The notes: generated by a model from the sequence alone, not told the origin. Shown: positions 1 to 8,170, numbered from the stretch's first letter. The stretch is DNA of 64,000 nt from Paucilactobacillus oligofermentans DSM 15707 = LMG 22743 (GCF_001434315.1 NZ_AZFE01000031.1:494450-558449), one strand, 5' to 3'. Numbers and translations: made by a program.

Positions 1-1
1 G

Positions 2-790
2 TTAATGGGCATTGTTATCGCGTTTGGAATATTTGCCATTTCTTCGCACGCAAGTGCAGTCAAGCAGGCTAGTGAATCATCAAGCCGCAATCGTACCAAA
101 CAAAACTCAAAAAAAGCCGCTAGTCAGTCTATTAAAAAAGCTGCCGCTAGTAGCTCAACAGCTGAATCAGAAAAACAAAATGATAATATCATCTATCTCA
201 CTTTTGATGATGGTCCTGATGACGCGACAACCCCACAACTACTTTCAATTCTAAAAGAAGAAAAGATTCACGCTACTTTCTTCGTTACTGGTCACGGTTC
301 TAATCAATTAATTAAACAAGAATGTGCTGACGGTCATAAAATCGGCTTGCACACGATGACACATGATTATGGATCCGTTTATGCCTCACCAGCTGCTTAC
401 TTTACTGATTTACAACAAATTAGTGATCGTGTCTTTCGCTTAACTGGCCAACGTTCAATGATGGTTCGTGTTCCTGGTGGCAGTGCAAACCAGGTCAGCC
501 ATGGCTTAATGCCCCAAATTTTACCGCAACTAGTTCATACTGGTTATAAGTATTTTGATTGGAACGTTTCTTCTGGTGATGGTGGCTTTGAAGCTACTCC
601 TGAAGAACCTTATCAACACGTTACTACGACCTTAGTTCCCCATTCTAAAAACGTGGTCCTAATGCATGACACCAAACAAAACTCCATCGATGCCGTCAAA
701 CGAATTATCGAATTTGGTAAAGCCAATAATTATAAATTTGAAACTTTAAACATGGATAGCTGGGCACCACAACAGATTGTCGTTAACTAA
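2..790 (+). CDS. polysaccharide deacetylase (NodB domain), 5' end cut by window edge
   Basis: A carbohydrate esterase family 4 type enzyme, probably acting outside the membrane on peptidoglycan or another N-acetylated polysaccharide. The reading frame is open to the first base and no ribosome binding site precedes the first ATG at position 5, so the true start probably lies upstream of the window. The visible N-terminus is the tail of a hydrophobic export or anchor segment (IAFGIFAISSHASA), followed by a Lys/Ser/Ala-rich linker of about 40 residues. The NodB domain then shows motif 1 (TFDDGPDD, metal-binding and catalytic Asp), motif 2 (HTMTH, metal-binding His pair), an RVPGG motif and a late LMHD motif. 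The exact substrate cannot be told. It ends at a shared hairpin terminator facing the minus-strand operon. Confidence 0.85.
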   Translation, partial: LMGIVIAFGIFAISSHASAVKQASESSSRNRTKQNSKKAASQSIKKAAASSSTAESEKQNDNIIYLTFDDGPDDATTPQLLSILKEEKIHATFFVTGHGSNQLIKQECADGHKIGLHTMTHDYGSVYASPAAYFTDLQQISDRVFRLTGQRSMMVRVPGGSANQVSHGLMPQILPQLVHTGYKYFDWNVSSGDGGFEATPEEPYQHVTTTLVPHSKNVVLMHDTKQNSIDAVKRIIEFGKANNYKFETLNMDSWAPQQIVVN

Positions 791-847
791 ATTAAAATGC
801 GATTGTCGTTTATGCCGCTAAAGACGAACAATATAGTCAGAGCTATT

Positions 848-889
848 TTAAAAGGAGCCTAAAACGTTAATCGTTTTAGACTCCTTTTA
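848..889. terminator. bidirectional hairpin terminator
   Basis: A 17-bp stem with one mismatch (arms 850-866 and 872-888, loop ttaat) is flanked by A and T runs, so it can terminate both the deacetylase gene and the converging minus-strand operon. Confidence 0.85.
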
Positions 890-1063
890 CCATTGGGATG
901 GATTCCACATTCGCCCATCTAATTCACCTTGTAATTGTTCAATTCGTTGATACTGCTCAATAAATAATTGCTTTAATTCGCGATAAAATGCTTGATCAGG
1001 ATATGTTTTGCTTTCACTTATCAACACATCTAATTCATGCTCAACCCATAATTGTGTATCCAT
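887..1063 (-). CDS. small hypothetical protein, last gene of operon
   Basis: A 58-residue acidic, helical-looking protein of unknown function (starts MDTQLWVEHELDVL; contains a Glu/Gln-rich stretch). I chose the ATG at 1063 because a GATGAGG ribosome binding site sits 7 bases upstream inside the 3' end of the quinone reductase gene, whose TGA stop is one base away. That arrangement suggests translational coupling. The open frame extends a further 11 codons upstream, but that would overlap the neighbour without gain. No recognised domain. Confidence 0.6.
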   Translation of the reverse strand: MDTQLWVEHELDVLISESKTYPDQAFYRELKQLFIEQYQRIEQLQGELDGRMWNPSQW

Positions 1064-1064
1064 A

Positions 1065-1718
1065 TCAATCCTCATCTTGCTTAAATTGTTCCACATTCCA
1101 ACTTAAATCGTGACGTTGCTCTTCATTTTCTTCTAACACTGATAATAATTTAGCTACTTCAGGATTATCTGCGACTCGTTCATTTAAACCCTTAACAAAC
1201 CAATTAACTTGACCGTTAAACGATGCAAACTGTTCATTAGTAACATATTGCTGATATCGTACTAATAATTGCTGCTTATCAGTTTCTTTTAAATAAGCAA
1301 ACTGGTGAATTACGACTGGAGTTAAGTACTTCATCCCCATCCGATTAGCTAACATTTCATATGGTCGTAAAACTTCTGACATGGCATATTTTTCCGTTCC
1401 ACCAGCTTGAAAATCCTTGGACGGTGATCCAGTGGAAACAACTAGTCCTAGTTCTTTACCACTTAAATCAAGCTGATTAACAGAAAATACTTCGTCCAAC
1501 CATTGCTTTAGGATTGCCGGGGCACTATACCAATAAAGTGGGAACTGAAAAACAATTCGATCAGCCTTGATTAACAGCAATCGTTCTGATGCTACTTCAA
1601 ATTCTTGTTTAATCTCATGCCATTCATAATTATCAAACCCAGCTAGTCCTTCTTTAAAGAACTGTTGCGTGGTTGAATTATCAATTTCTGGATGAGCTAC
1701 GATCACTAAAGTCTTCAT
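1065..1718 (-). CDS. NAD(P)H-dependent quinone reductase, flavodoxin-like fold
   Basis: A 217-residue cytoplasmic FMN-dependent oxidoreductase of the NQO1/KefF/YwrO superfamily, expected to reduce quinones or similar acceptors with NAD(P)H. The N-terminus is typical of the flavodoxin-like fold (MKTLVIVAHPEIDNST), followed by the conserved FQFPLYWYSAPAILKQWLDEVF segment (residues about 57-78) and a GLVVSTGSP loop around residue 91, which are the flavin-binding features of the family. The ATG follows the TAA stop of the upstream gene by one base and uses an AGAGG ribosome binding site inside that gene's last codons, so the two are coupled. The physiological acceptor is unknown. Confidence 0.82.
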   Translation of the reverse strand: MKTLVIVAHPEIDNSTTQQFFKEGLAGFDNYEWHEIKQEFEVASERLLLIKADRIVFQFPLYWYSAPAILKQWLDEVFSVNQLDLSGKELGLVVSTGSPSKDFQAGGTEKYAMSEVLRPYEMLANRMGMKYLTPVVIHQFAYLKETDKQQLLVRYQQYVTNEQFASFNGQVNWFVKGLNERVADNPEVAKLLSVLEENEEQRHDLSWNVEQFKQDED

Positions 1719-1721
1719 TTA

Positions 1722-2045
1722 TTAAACCTCTGGAAAAATCAATTCAATTTGGCCCTTACGGGTTGCGAAATTAACCCGTAAGATATCTTGTTTCAAAATT
1801 TTTTCATACTCACTCAACACATCAGCAGGTAGCGGGGTTCGTTCCGCAAAAATAGCAACCAATTCTTCGACGGAAATAACATCAGCAATATTAATAAAAA
1901 TATTAATACTACTAATGACATCTCGCAATAAATCAGTTAACAGACTATTGGGTTTTCCAGCTTGGTCAGTGACCACAATTTGCGAGTTACTAATATGATG
2001 ATGATTAACACTAAACATTTTAAGCATTCCAAAAACATTAAACAT
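1722..2045 (-). CDS. hypothetical protein
   Basis: A 107-residue protein that I do not recognise. It has an amphipathic middle (SSINIFINIADVISVEELVAIF) and an acidic, Leu-rich C-terminus ending IELIFPEV. No signal peptide or clear membrane span. The start at 2045 follows a good AGAGGTG ribosome binding site 6 bases upstream. It lies in a tight minus-strand operon, directly upstream of and translationally coupled to the flavodoxin-fold reductase. That suggests a linked role but does not define one. Confidence 0.6.
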   Translation of the reverse strand: MFNVFGMLKMFSVNHHHISNSQIVVTDQAGKPNSLLTDLLRDVISSINIFINIADVISVEELVAIFAERTPLPADVLSEYEKILKQDILRVNFATRKGQIELIFPEV

Positions 2046-2100
2046 ACTTTCACCTCTAAATATCGTTGAAAATAATATACCATTAACTGTATAAAAATGC

Positions 2101-2421
2101 TTAATTATCGTTGCTATAAATTTTTAATCCCTGTGCCAATAGTTCTTCAGTCGCAAATTCACTCGTAAATCGCTGTAACGGAACTTCGGCATGACGATCC
2201 TTAAATGCCATTTTTTCTTCCGCCACAATCATGACCATCAAATTATTTTCGGTTAATAATAGCTGACCAGGCTGCTTAAATTTACCCTTAGTATGCTTAC
2301 CAGTTAGCCACGTGTGAATTTTAACATCACCATGATCATCAACTTTTAATTGATATGCACCAGAATTATCTGTATTTACTGGAATACCAAAATATTTATT
2401 GACGTCGTATTTATCCTTCAT
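2101..2421 (-). CDS. hypothetical protein
   Basis: A 106-residue soluble protein of unknown function. It starts MKDKYDVNKYFGIPV and is rich in beta-prone segments (GAYQLKVDDHGDVKIHTWL; LLLTENNLMVMIVAEEKMAF). No signal peptide or catalytic motif that I can name. Its ATG overlaps the last 11 bases of the upstream DUF6508-like gene, so the two are almost certainly coexpressed. Confidence 0.55.
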   Translation of the reverse strand: MKDKYDVNKYFGIPVNTDNSGAYQLKVDDHGDVKIHTWLTGKHTKGKFKQPGQLLLTENNLMVMIVAEEKMAFKDRHAEVPLQRFTSEFATEELLAQGLKIYSNDN

Positions 2422-2800
2422 TTTGTTTCGCCAATAGTGCCCTGGTTACTTGATATAAAAAGCCTTCTTGTAATGCCCGTGCCCAACTACCTTCGTCCAC
2501 TTCTTCAGAGGTTACGATGAGCGTCAACATTGCCTTCAAGATATCAATTGTATCAATTGCTAATACTTGATCAACAATTTTTTGATTCATTTTGATTCTG
2601 ATTTTTTGTGCTTTTAACGTTTTTTTATACTGCTTATCAAAATCATCACTTGTTTTAAACTCACGAATAAAAGTTAAGATGGTTTGATCGTAGATTGGAT
2701 AACCCATCTGTAAATTGCCATCCTCGGTATTGGTTGAGGTCCAGCGAAACTCTTTGTTTTGCATATTTTTAAAATATTCAAGATATTCATTCAAATTCAT
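2411..2800 (-). CDS. DUF6508-like protein, first gene of small operon
   Basis: A 129-residue protein resembling the DUF6508 family as I remember it: an N-terminal YP-x-YD-x-x-x-x-x-FIREF element near residues 35-47 and a C-terminal run (IDILKAMLTLIVTSEEVDEG, then SWARALQEGFLYQV) that matches the family's aromatic, helical end. Function is unknown. I prefer the ATG at 2800, preceded by GGTGA at 5 bases. A GTG at 2812 with GGAAAG upstream is the alternative. This gene leads a five-gene minus-strand operon whose promoter should lie in 2801-2927, divergent from the NAD(P)HX epimerase gene. Confidence 0.6.
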   Translation of the reverse strand: MNLNEYLEYFKNMQNKEFRWTSTNTEDGNLQMGYPIYDQTILTFIREFKTSDDFDKQYKKTLKAQKIRIKMNQKIVDQVLAIDTIDILKAMLTLIVTSEEVDEGSWARALQEGFLYQVTRALLAKQNEG

Positions 2801-2927
2801 CAACGTCACCACTTTCCGTTATAAAACTCACTTATTGCGCTTATTATAACATTTGTTACACATTAGATTGATGATTTGAACTATAATAGTGGCAAATGTT
2901 TCCAATTAATAATTTGGAGGGCTTACC

Positions 2928-3554
2928 ATGATAAAATCATTAACAACTAAAGAACTTAAGGAATTAGATAAATTTACAATTCAAAAAATCGGTATTCCAT
3001 CATTAGTTCTCATGGAACGTGCCTCACTAGCCATTCGTGATATCACTTTAGCGCAGCATTATGACTTGTCTAAAGTTGTAATTGTGGCCGGTTATGGTAA
3101 TAATGGTGGCGATGGTTTGGCCGTCGCTCGCTTATTAAAGATAAAAGGAGTTAACGTTTCCATAATTAATGTCGGTAACGCAAAACACGAAAGTTCTGAA
3201 CACGCTACTCAAAGTAAAATTTGTGACTACTATAAGATTCCTACAACTAGCCGTTTAGCTTCATTGTCTTCGGCTACGCTAGTCATTGATGCTATTTTTG
3301 GTGTTGGCATCGACCGTCCTGTTACTGGTGAATATCTAACCGCAATCCAAGCAATTAATCACTCAGCTACTACGGTCAGCATCGACGTCCCTTCTGGCCT
3401 AAATTCTGATACTGGGATTCCGCTAAATGAAGCCGTCCACGCCGATTTAACCATTGCTATCGCCTTTAACAAATTAGGCTTTAATACCAATTCTGGCAAA
3501 GAATATACCGGTAAAGTAATTGTTGCCGACGATATGGGGATTTATTACTTCTAA
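2928..3554 (+). CDS. nnrE: NAD(P)H-hydrate epimerase (YjeF N-terminal domain)
   Basis: A 208-residue stand-alone YjeF_N domain. It interconverts the R and S forms of damaged hydrated NAD(P)H so that the S-specific dehydratase can repair them. Seen in the sequence: VLMERASLAI near the N-terminus, the GYGNNGGDGLAVAR nucleotide-binding loop (residues about 55-68), VIDAIFGVGIDRPV, and SIDVPSGLNSDTG near residue 152, all hallmarks of the family. The ADP-dependent dehydratase domain that is fused in many bacteria is absent and no separate copy is in the window. RBS TTGGAGGGC precedes the ATG. Confidence 0.9.
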   Translation: MIKSLTTKELKELDKFTIQKIGIPSLVLMERASLAIRDITLAQHYDLSKVVIVAGYGNNGGDGLAVARLLKIKGVNVSIINVGNAKHESSEHATQSKICDYYKIPTTSRLASLSSATLVIDAIFGVGIDRPVTGEYLTAIQAINHSATTVSIDVPSGLNSDTGIPLNEAVHADLTIAIAFNKLGFNTNSGKEYTGKVIVADDMGIYYF

Positions 3555-3558
3555 CTTA

Positions 3559-3606
3559 AATAATCACTGTAACCTTTCATAACAGGCTACAGTGATTATT
3601 TTTTTA
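3559..3606. terminator. bidirectional hairpin terminator
   Basis: Arms aataatcactgta/tacagtgattatt (15 of 16 positions paired when the inner ACC/GGC bases are included) are followed by a run of seven T. The hairpin lies between the converging nnrE and GlnP-type genes. Confidence 0.88.
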
Positions 3607-3612
3607 TTGCAT

Positions 3613-5121
3613 TTAAACTTTTCGATTCATTTTGCTATTCATTTTAACTTCGTAATATCTTAAAATTCTGGTAATTACAAAGGTTAAAATAAAGTACAAG
3701 ATCATTGTGATTACAATCGGAATCACACCACGATAAGTATCAGCTTGAACAATCTTCAATTGATAAATCATATCTGAAACCCCGATAATTGAAACAATTG
3801 ATGTTTCCTTAATCAAGGAAACAAATTCATTCCCTAAGGCTGGCCAAATATTACGAATTGCTTGTGGTAATACCACACTAAACATCGTATCGTTCGAGTT
3901 CAAGCCAAGGCTCCGAGCGGCTTCATCTTGACCCTTATCAATTGAGAGAATCCCCCCACGGATTACTTCACAGATATAAGCCCCACTATTTAATGAGACC
4001 GCAATAATCCCTGAAATTACCGCTGGAATATTTACAATTACACCCAATCCAAAGTAGACAAACAAAATTTGAACCATTAATGGTGTGCCACGAACAAATT
4101 CAACATACGCGGTTCCAATCCATTTGAAAAGTTTAACTTTCGACAACCGCATGAAGGCTAATAGCACCCCAATTAAGAAACCAAGCACAACTGAAATTGC
4201 ACTAATTCCGATTGTATATTTGATTCCTAAAGCAAAGTACTTCCAATAGTGCCACATCGAAGTGTTAGCTGTATTGGTGTCCATATATGAGCCAGCCGTT
4301 TTCAAGTAACCAGAAATCAAATCATTTGATTTAATATCAGTAATTGATTTATTAATTTCGTTAGTTAAACTAGTTGACCCTTTAGCAACTGCGACCACAT
4401 CATTAGTTTCATCTGAACCTAAATCAAATTGACCGTCAACCGCAACAATACTCGAATCATTTGCCGCATAAGCTTTCGCAGTTGGTTCATCAAGTACAAC
4501 TCCTTCGACTTTATGTGACTTCAATGCAATCACTAAGTCTGAAACAGTATCCATGCCTTTAACCGTTGCACCTTTACTATGCGATTTAGCTAAATTATAT
4601 GGTAATGAACCAGTTTGAGCACCTAACTGTTTGCCACTAAATGAGTTTCGATTTTTATAAACCCCTTTATCTGATTTATTAATCAAAATATATTGACCGG
4701 CTTTATAGTATGATTTTGAAAAATCAACACTTTTAGCCCGCTTAGCCGTTGGGTTAACCCCTGAAATCACAATATCAACTTTACCAGTTTGCAAAGCGAC
4801 TAGTAGTGAATCAAACGACATCTTTTTAATTACTAACTTCACGCCCATATCTTTGGCAATCTTTTTAGCAATTTCAACATCCATCCCAACAACTTTACCC
4901 TTAGCCATAAATTCATATGGTGGATAATCAGGACTGGTTCCTAGAACAATTTCACCCTTGGCTTTGATTTTTGCCAATGAATCATCACTTACAGTGGTTG
5001 TAGCTGAAGATGAACTACTTGTAGTTGTAGTATCAGCTGCTTGAGCCACACTGGTAAAGGCAGGCGTTAATACCATTAACATTGCCATCACTGTAAATAT
5101 TAGTTTATAAATCTTCTTCAT
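3613..5121 (-). CDS. amino-acid ABC transporter, fused substrate-binding protein and permease (GlnP type)
   Basis: A 502-residue fusion. A signal peptide (residues 1-28, ending SVAQAA) leads into one type II substrate-binding domain (about 50-275, with EIVLGTSPDYPPYEF and GMDVEIAKKIAKDMGVKL). An inner-membrane permease domain follows (about 295-500, with the EAA-loop signature near GQDEAARSLGLNSNDTMFSVVLPQA). This architecture belongs to the PAAT/GlnP family importing glutamine, glutamate or other polar amino acids. Lactococcal GlnP carries two tandem binding domains (known), whereas this protein has one. No ATPase gene is adjacent, so the nucleotide-binding subunit must be encoded elsewhere. 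It sits downstream of amtB, separated by a terminator. Confidence 0.87.
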   Translation of the reverse strand: MKKIYKLIFTVMAMLMVLTPAFTSVAQAADTTTTSSSSSATTTVSDDSLAKIKAKGEIVLGTSPDYPPYEFMAKGKVVGMDVEIAKKIAKDMGVKLVIKKMSFDSLLVALQTGKVDIVISGVNPTAKRAKSVDFSKSYYKAGQYILINKSDKGVYKNRNSFSGKQLGAQTGSLPYNLAKSHSKGATVKGMDTVSDLVIALKSHKVEGVVLDEPTAKAYAANDSSIVAVDGQFDLGSDETNDVVAVAKGSTSLTNEINKSITDIKSNDLISGYLKTAGSYMDTNTANTSMWHYWKYFALGIKYTIGISAISVVLGFLIGVLLAFMRLSKVKLFKWIGTAYVEFVRGTPLMVQILFVYFGLGVIVNIPAVISGIIAVSLNSGAYICEVIRGGILSIDKGQDEAARSLGLNSNDTMFSVVLPQAIRNIWPALGNEFVSLIKETSIVSIIGVSDMIYQLKIVQADTYRGVIPIVITMILYFILTFVITRILRYYEVKMNSKMNRKV

Positions 5122-5164
5122 TATTTATACCTCCATTTTAAAATCCAACGTTGTTAAGTATACA

Positions 5165-5203
5165 TAAAAAAACGCATCTATTCAACTAAATGAATAAATA
5201 CGC
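5165..5203 (-). terminator. terminator after amtB
   Basis: Read on the minus strand: a 13-bp stem including three G-U pairs (GCGTATTTATTCA with TGAATAGATGCGT), a short loop, then seven T. It separates amtB from the GlnP-type gene. Confidence 0.75.
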
Positions 5204-5235
5204 ATTAATTATGAATTTTTAATTAGTTTTATAAT

Positions 5236-6543
5236 TTACTTTTTACGATTATTTAACTGCGCCAACTGTCCTTGGAACTCTTTACGGAATGTATCAACTT
5301 CTGAATCTACCGTTTCTGAAATTGTATAATCAGCGCGTTCCCCATGTTCGCTAAAGTCTAACCCGATTCGTTCTTCTTGTTTCGAAACTCGCATTACAGT
5401 CATTTTCTTAAGTCCTAAGGTAATGATGGTCACCATGATCGCTACAAATACCACGGTGAAGCCCGTTGCAAATAATTGTGTGCCCAACAATTTAAAACCG
5501 CCACCATAAAACAAACCATTATGAGTGACCGCAGTATTAACTGATTTCGTCGCAAACAAACCAGTGGCAACACTGCCGATAATCCCACTAACTCCATGTG
5601 CGCCAAACGCATCCAACGTATCATCAACACCAAATTTTATTTTCAAATAATTAATAAAGAAATAACTGGCGCAAGTTCCAGCAATTCCAATAAAGAAGGC
5701 CCCAGTAATCGTGACATACCCGCAAGCTGGCGTAATCGCAACTAAACCACATAATGTCCCCGTACAAACGCCAACCAAAGTTGGTTTACCAGTTCTAAAA
5801 ACATCGATCATCATATATGAAATCATTGCCGAAGCAGCAGCAACAGTTGTCGTCATCGTTGCCTGTACTGCCACCGTTGAAATTCCAAACGCACTACCTG
5901 CATTAAATCCATACCAACCAATCCACAAAATCGTTGTTCCTAACAGAACCCAGGGTAAATTATAATGTTCTGGCTCGTGGTAGTCAGTACGTTTTCCTAA
6001 GAAAATTGAAAGCACTAAGGCCGTAATTCCCGCATTGATATGAACCACGGTTCCACCTGCAAAATCCAGCGTGCCCAGTTTAAATAAAATACCATTAGCG
6101 CTCCAAACCATATGAACCATTGGATAATAAACTAAAATTGACCAACCTATAATGAATAAGAATAAAAACTTGAATTTCATCCTTCCCACCACTGCACCAA
6201 CAAATAGTGCTGGGGTGATAATCGCAAACATCATTTCAAACAATGAATATAAACCATTGGGAATTTTAGTCGTCGTTGTCGTCATCTTCGTCATATCAAA
6301 ATTTTGGTGAAAAAATTGATGGAAATTACCAATAATTCCAAAATGATCACCACTAAACGACAAACTATAACCACAAATAATCCAAAGTAAGATAGCTAGT
6401 CCAGTAATAAAAAATACGGAAAGCATGGTATTGACAACATTTCGTTTTGAAACTAGACCTCCATAAAAAAAGGCTAATCCCGGAGTCATAAACAATACTA
6501 AAATACTTGCTAAAACTAAAAACGCTGTATTGGCTTCATTCAA
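5236..6543 (-). CDS. amtB: ammonium transporter AmtB
   Basis: A 435-residue integral membrane protein of the Amt/Rh family that conducts ammonium or ammonia across the cytoplasmic membrane. Eleven hydrophobic segments are apparent. Family signatures include the FFYGGLVSKRNVV segment near residue 25, the DFAGGTVVHINAG motif near 160 with the first pore His, and DDTLDAFGAHGVSGIIGS near 305 with the second pore His. The C-terminal tail keeps the GLDFSEHGE element of PII-controlled transporters, yet no glnK/PII gene lies next to it. The promoter region carries a perfect GlnR box, so expression should respond to nitrogen supply. Confidence 0.93.
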   Translation of the reverse strand: MNEANTAFLVLASILVLFMTPGLAFFYGGLVSKRNVVNTMLSVFFITGLAILLWIICGYSLSFSGDHFGIIGNFHQFFHQNFDMTKMTTTTTKIPNGLYSLFEMMFAIITPALFVGAVVGRMKFKFLFLFIIGWSILVYYPMVHMVWSANGILFKLGTLDFAGGTVVHINAGITALVLSIFLGKRTDYHEPEHYNLPWVLLGTTILWIGWYGFNAGSAFGISTVAVQATMTTTVAAASAMISYMMIDVFRTGKPTLVGVCTGTLCGLVAITPACGYVTITGAFFIGIAGTCASYFFINYLKIKFGVDDTLDAFGAHGVSGIIGSVATGLFATKSVNTAVTHNGLFYGGGFKLLGTQLFATGFTVVFVAIMVTIITLGLKKMTVMRVSKQEERIGLDFSEHGERADYTISETVDSEVDTFRKEFQGQLAQLNNRKK

Positions 6544-6583
6544 ATGCTTATCTCCCTTACCATTAATTTAAAAACATTGTTGA

Positions 6584-6600
6584 TGTCATGAAATATAACA
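6584..6600 (-). promoter_or_regulatory. GlnR operator upstream of amtB
   Basis: The minus-strand sequence TGTTATATTTCATGACA matches the GlnR/TnrA consensus TGTNA-N7-TNACA at every fixed position. It overlaps the -10 box of the amtB promoter, the position expected for repression. Confidence 0.85.
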
Positions 6601-6620
6601 TCACTCCCGTTCATAGTCAA
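6592..6620 (-). promoter_or_regulatory. amtB promoter
   Basis: Minus-strand -35 TTGACT (6620-6615), a 17-bp spacer and -10 TATATT (6597-6592), about 50 bp before the amtB start codon. Confidence 0.75.
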
Positions 6621-6738
6621 CAACATTCAGTTAAATAATCGTAAAAAGTCAATATTTAAGAATTTAACCCGCTTTTAATCCCACAACCATGTAATATCTT
6701 ATAACATAAGAATGATATATGTTCACTTTTTCTAATTA

Positions 6739-6782
6739 CAAAAAAATATCGCCACTCGAATTGAGTTAGCGATATTTTTTTA
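6739..6782 (-). terminator. terminator after lrgAB
   Basis: The stem AATATCGC/GCGATATT continues through CACTC/GAGT pairing around a GAAT loop, with A and T runs on both sides. It terminates the minus-strand lrgAB transcript. The rest of 6621-6825 shows nothing else recognisable. Confidence 0.85.
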
Positions 6783-6825
6783 AATTGCACATGATGTAGA
6801 CGTTCATATACAATATTTTATTAAT

Positions 6826-7554
6826 TTAGAATCCCATAATATGTGAGAATGCTGGAACAACCAAGTCCACAACAACCCCGATAATAACAACGGCGATTGA
6901 AGCCATTGATCCTTCAACAGAACCGATTTGGATAGCTTTAGCTGAACCAACAGCGTGTCCGGCAGTACCTAAACCAAGTCCAGTACCAATACGTGATTTG
7001 CCAAGACGGAAGGCCTTGATCAAGAAGTCACCTAAGGCATAGATGATAACGGCGTTCAAGATAACAGCCATAGCTGTAACTGAAGCATTACCACCAATAG
7101 CAGTAGAGATTGGAAGTGCGATAGCAGTTGTAGCTGCTTGTGGCAACATAGCGGCAACGGCAGAGTGATCTAATCCAAACAATGTTGAAATTCCTAAGAT
7201 ACAGAATAATGAAATTGTTGAACCAATAACCAATGCTAAGATAATTTCTAACCAATATTTTTTAACAATATCGTTACGTTTGTACAAAGGAATGGCAAAC
7301 GCGATTGTAGCTGGGTTTAGGAACCAGAAAATGATATCCCCACCTGGCTTGTAAAATTTAGTATAGACATCAATGGTTGATTTGCCCATGGCCATCCCCA
7401 TTAATACAAGGACGAAAATACCAAGGACCATACCAACGAACAATGGTTGGAATAAGAAGAAGCCCTTACCAATTTTAAATAGCCATTGGCCGAAAAGATA
7501 AACCATCAATGAGATAAAGATACCAGTAAATGGTAATGCTAATGCAACATCCAT
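6826..7554 (-). CDS. lrgB: antiholin-like / murein hydrolase regulator LrgB
   Basis: A 242-residue polytopic membrane protein of the LrgB/CidB/YohK family. The LrgAB pair has been linked to control of murein hydrolase activity and, in several Gram-positives, to pyruvate uptake (family knowledge). Seen: start MDVALALPFTGIFISLMVY, about seven membrane spans, and the conserved segments KSTIDVYTKFYKPGGDIIFWFLNPATIAFAIPLY... and GTGLGLGTAGHAVGSAKA (near 195). The chosen ATG lies one base after the lrgA TAA and uses an AAAGGGG ribosome binding site inside lrgA. A longer upstream frame is open but unlikely to be used. Confidence 0.9.
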   Translation of the reverse strand: MDVALALPFTGIFISLMVYLFGQWLFKIGKGFFLFQPLFVGMVLGIFVLVLMGMAMGKSTIDVYTKFYKPGGDIIFWFLNPATIAFAIPLYKRNDIVKKYWLEIILALVIGSTISLFCILGISTLFGLDHSAVAAMLPQAATTAIALPISTAIGGNASVTAMAVILNAVIIYALGDFLIKAFRLGKSRIGTGLGLGTAGHAVGSAKAIQIGSVEGSMASIAVVIIGVVVDLVVPAFSHIMGF

Positions 7555-7555
7555 G

Positions 7556-8011
7556 TTATTTCGCCCCTTTCTGTGCTTCTGCTTCGAATTCTTCTTCACT
7601 GATTGGGTTTTTACTGATCTTGTTTTTTAAACCAATTAAAAGCCATGCAGTGTAGGCTGTAATAACTAACATTAGTACTGTTGAAATTATAACCACGATA
7701 ACAATTTGAACCCCTTGCTTAGCCATCAAATCAAGACTAGTTGCTAATGAGATTCCAGAAGGTACGAACATGAAACCAATCAAACTAATCATTAAGCTTC
7801 CAAAATTATCTACCCATTCGAGTTTGATAATTTTTGTTGATAATAAAACATATAAAATAACTAAACCTAAAACTGGTGTTGGTACAGGAAAACTTGGAAT
7901 CGCTGTAGCAAGCCAATTAGAAATTAAACTAGAAATAAATAAAATTGCGGCGAAGATACCCATTTGGGTAAGAATTGGTGCTGACTTCTTTTCTTGTTGC
8001 TTGTCTGCCAT
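7556..8011 (-). CDS. lrgA: antiholin-like protein LrgA
   Basis: A 151-residue membrane protein with four hydrophobic spans of the CidA/LrgA holin-like family. It starts MADKQQEKKSAPIL and holds the family segment FPVPTPVLGLVILYVLL followed by FMFVPSGISLA (about residue 90). The ATG at 8011 has a near-perfect AGAGGAGG ribosome binding site 9 bases upstream, which decides this start over one 11 codons earlier. It is coupled to lrgB. The divergent-looking tandem palindromes upstream and the neighbouring lytSR genes indicate control by LytR. Confidence 0.9.
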   Translation of the reverse strand: MADKQQEKKSAPILTQMGIFAAILFISSLISNWLATAIPSFPVPTPVLGLVILYVLLSTKIIKLEWVDNFGSLMISLIGFMFVPSGISLATSLDLMAKQGVQIVIVVIISTVLMLVITAYTAWLLIGLKNKISKNPISEEEFEAEAQKGAK

Positions 8012-8035
8012 GTTAATAACCTCCTCTAATTTGTT

Positions 8036-8053
8036 TGTTAACACTTGTTAACA
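8036..8053 (-). promoter_or_regulatory. tandem TGTTAACA palindromes upstream of lrgA, candidate LytR site
   Basis: Two identical 8-bp palindromes TGTTAACA (8036-8043 and 8046-8053) are spaced 10 bp start to start, about one helical turn, in the lrgAB leader. LytTR-domain regulators bind paired direct repeats, so LytR binding is plausible but inferred. Confidence 0.4.
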
Positions 8054-8071
8054 TTTACAAACACATTATAT

Positions 8072-8103
8072 AAAAAAAGAGCTGAAATCGGTGATTTCAG
8101 CTC
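8072..8103 (-). terminator. terminator after lytSR
   Basis: An 11-bp perfect stem (GAGCTGAAATC/GATTTCAGCTC, loop GGT on the plus strand) is followed on the minus strand by seven T. Confidence 0.9.
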
Positions 8104-8170
8104 TTAAATAGCACATTTCAAGTGCAAAATACCCTGACAGCATTTCAGAATACCTCGGTTGTGTTTAATT

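Noticed and set aside
5122-5235. A GlnR box was sought upstream of the GlnP-type gene
   Set aside because: TGTTAAGTATACATAAA does not meet the TGTNA-N7-TNACA spacing on either strand.
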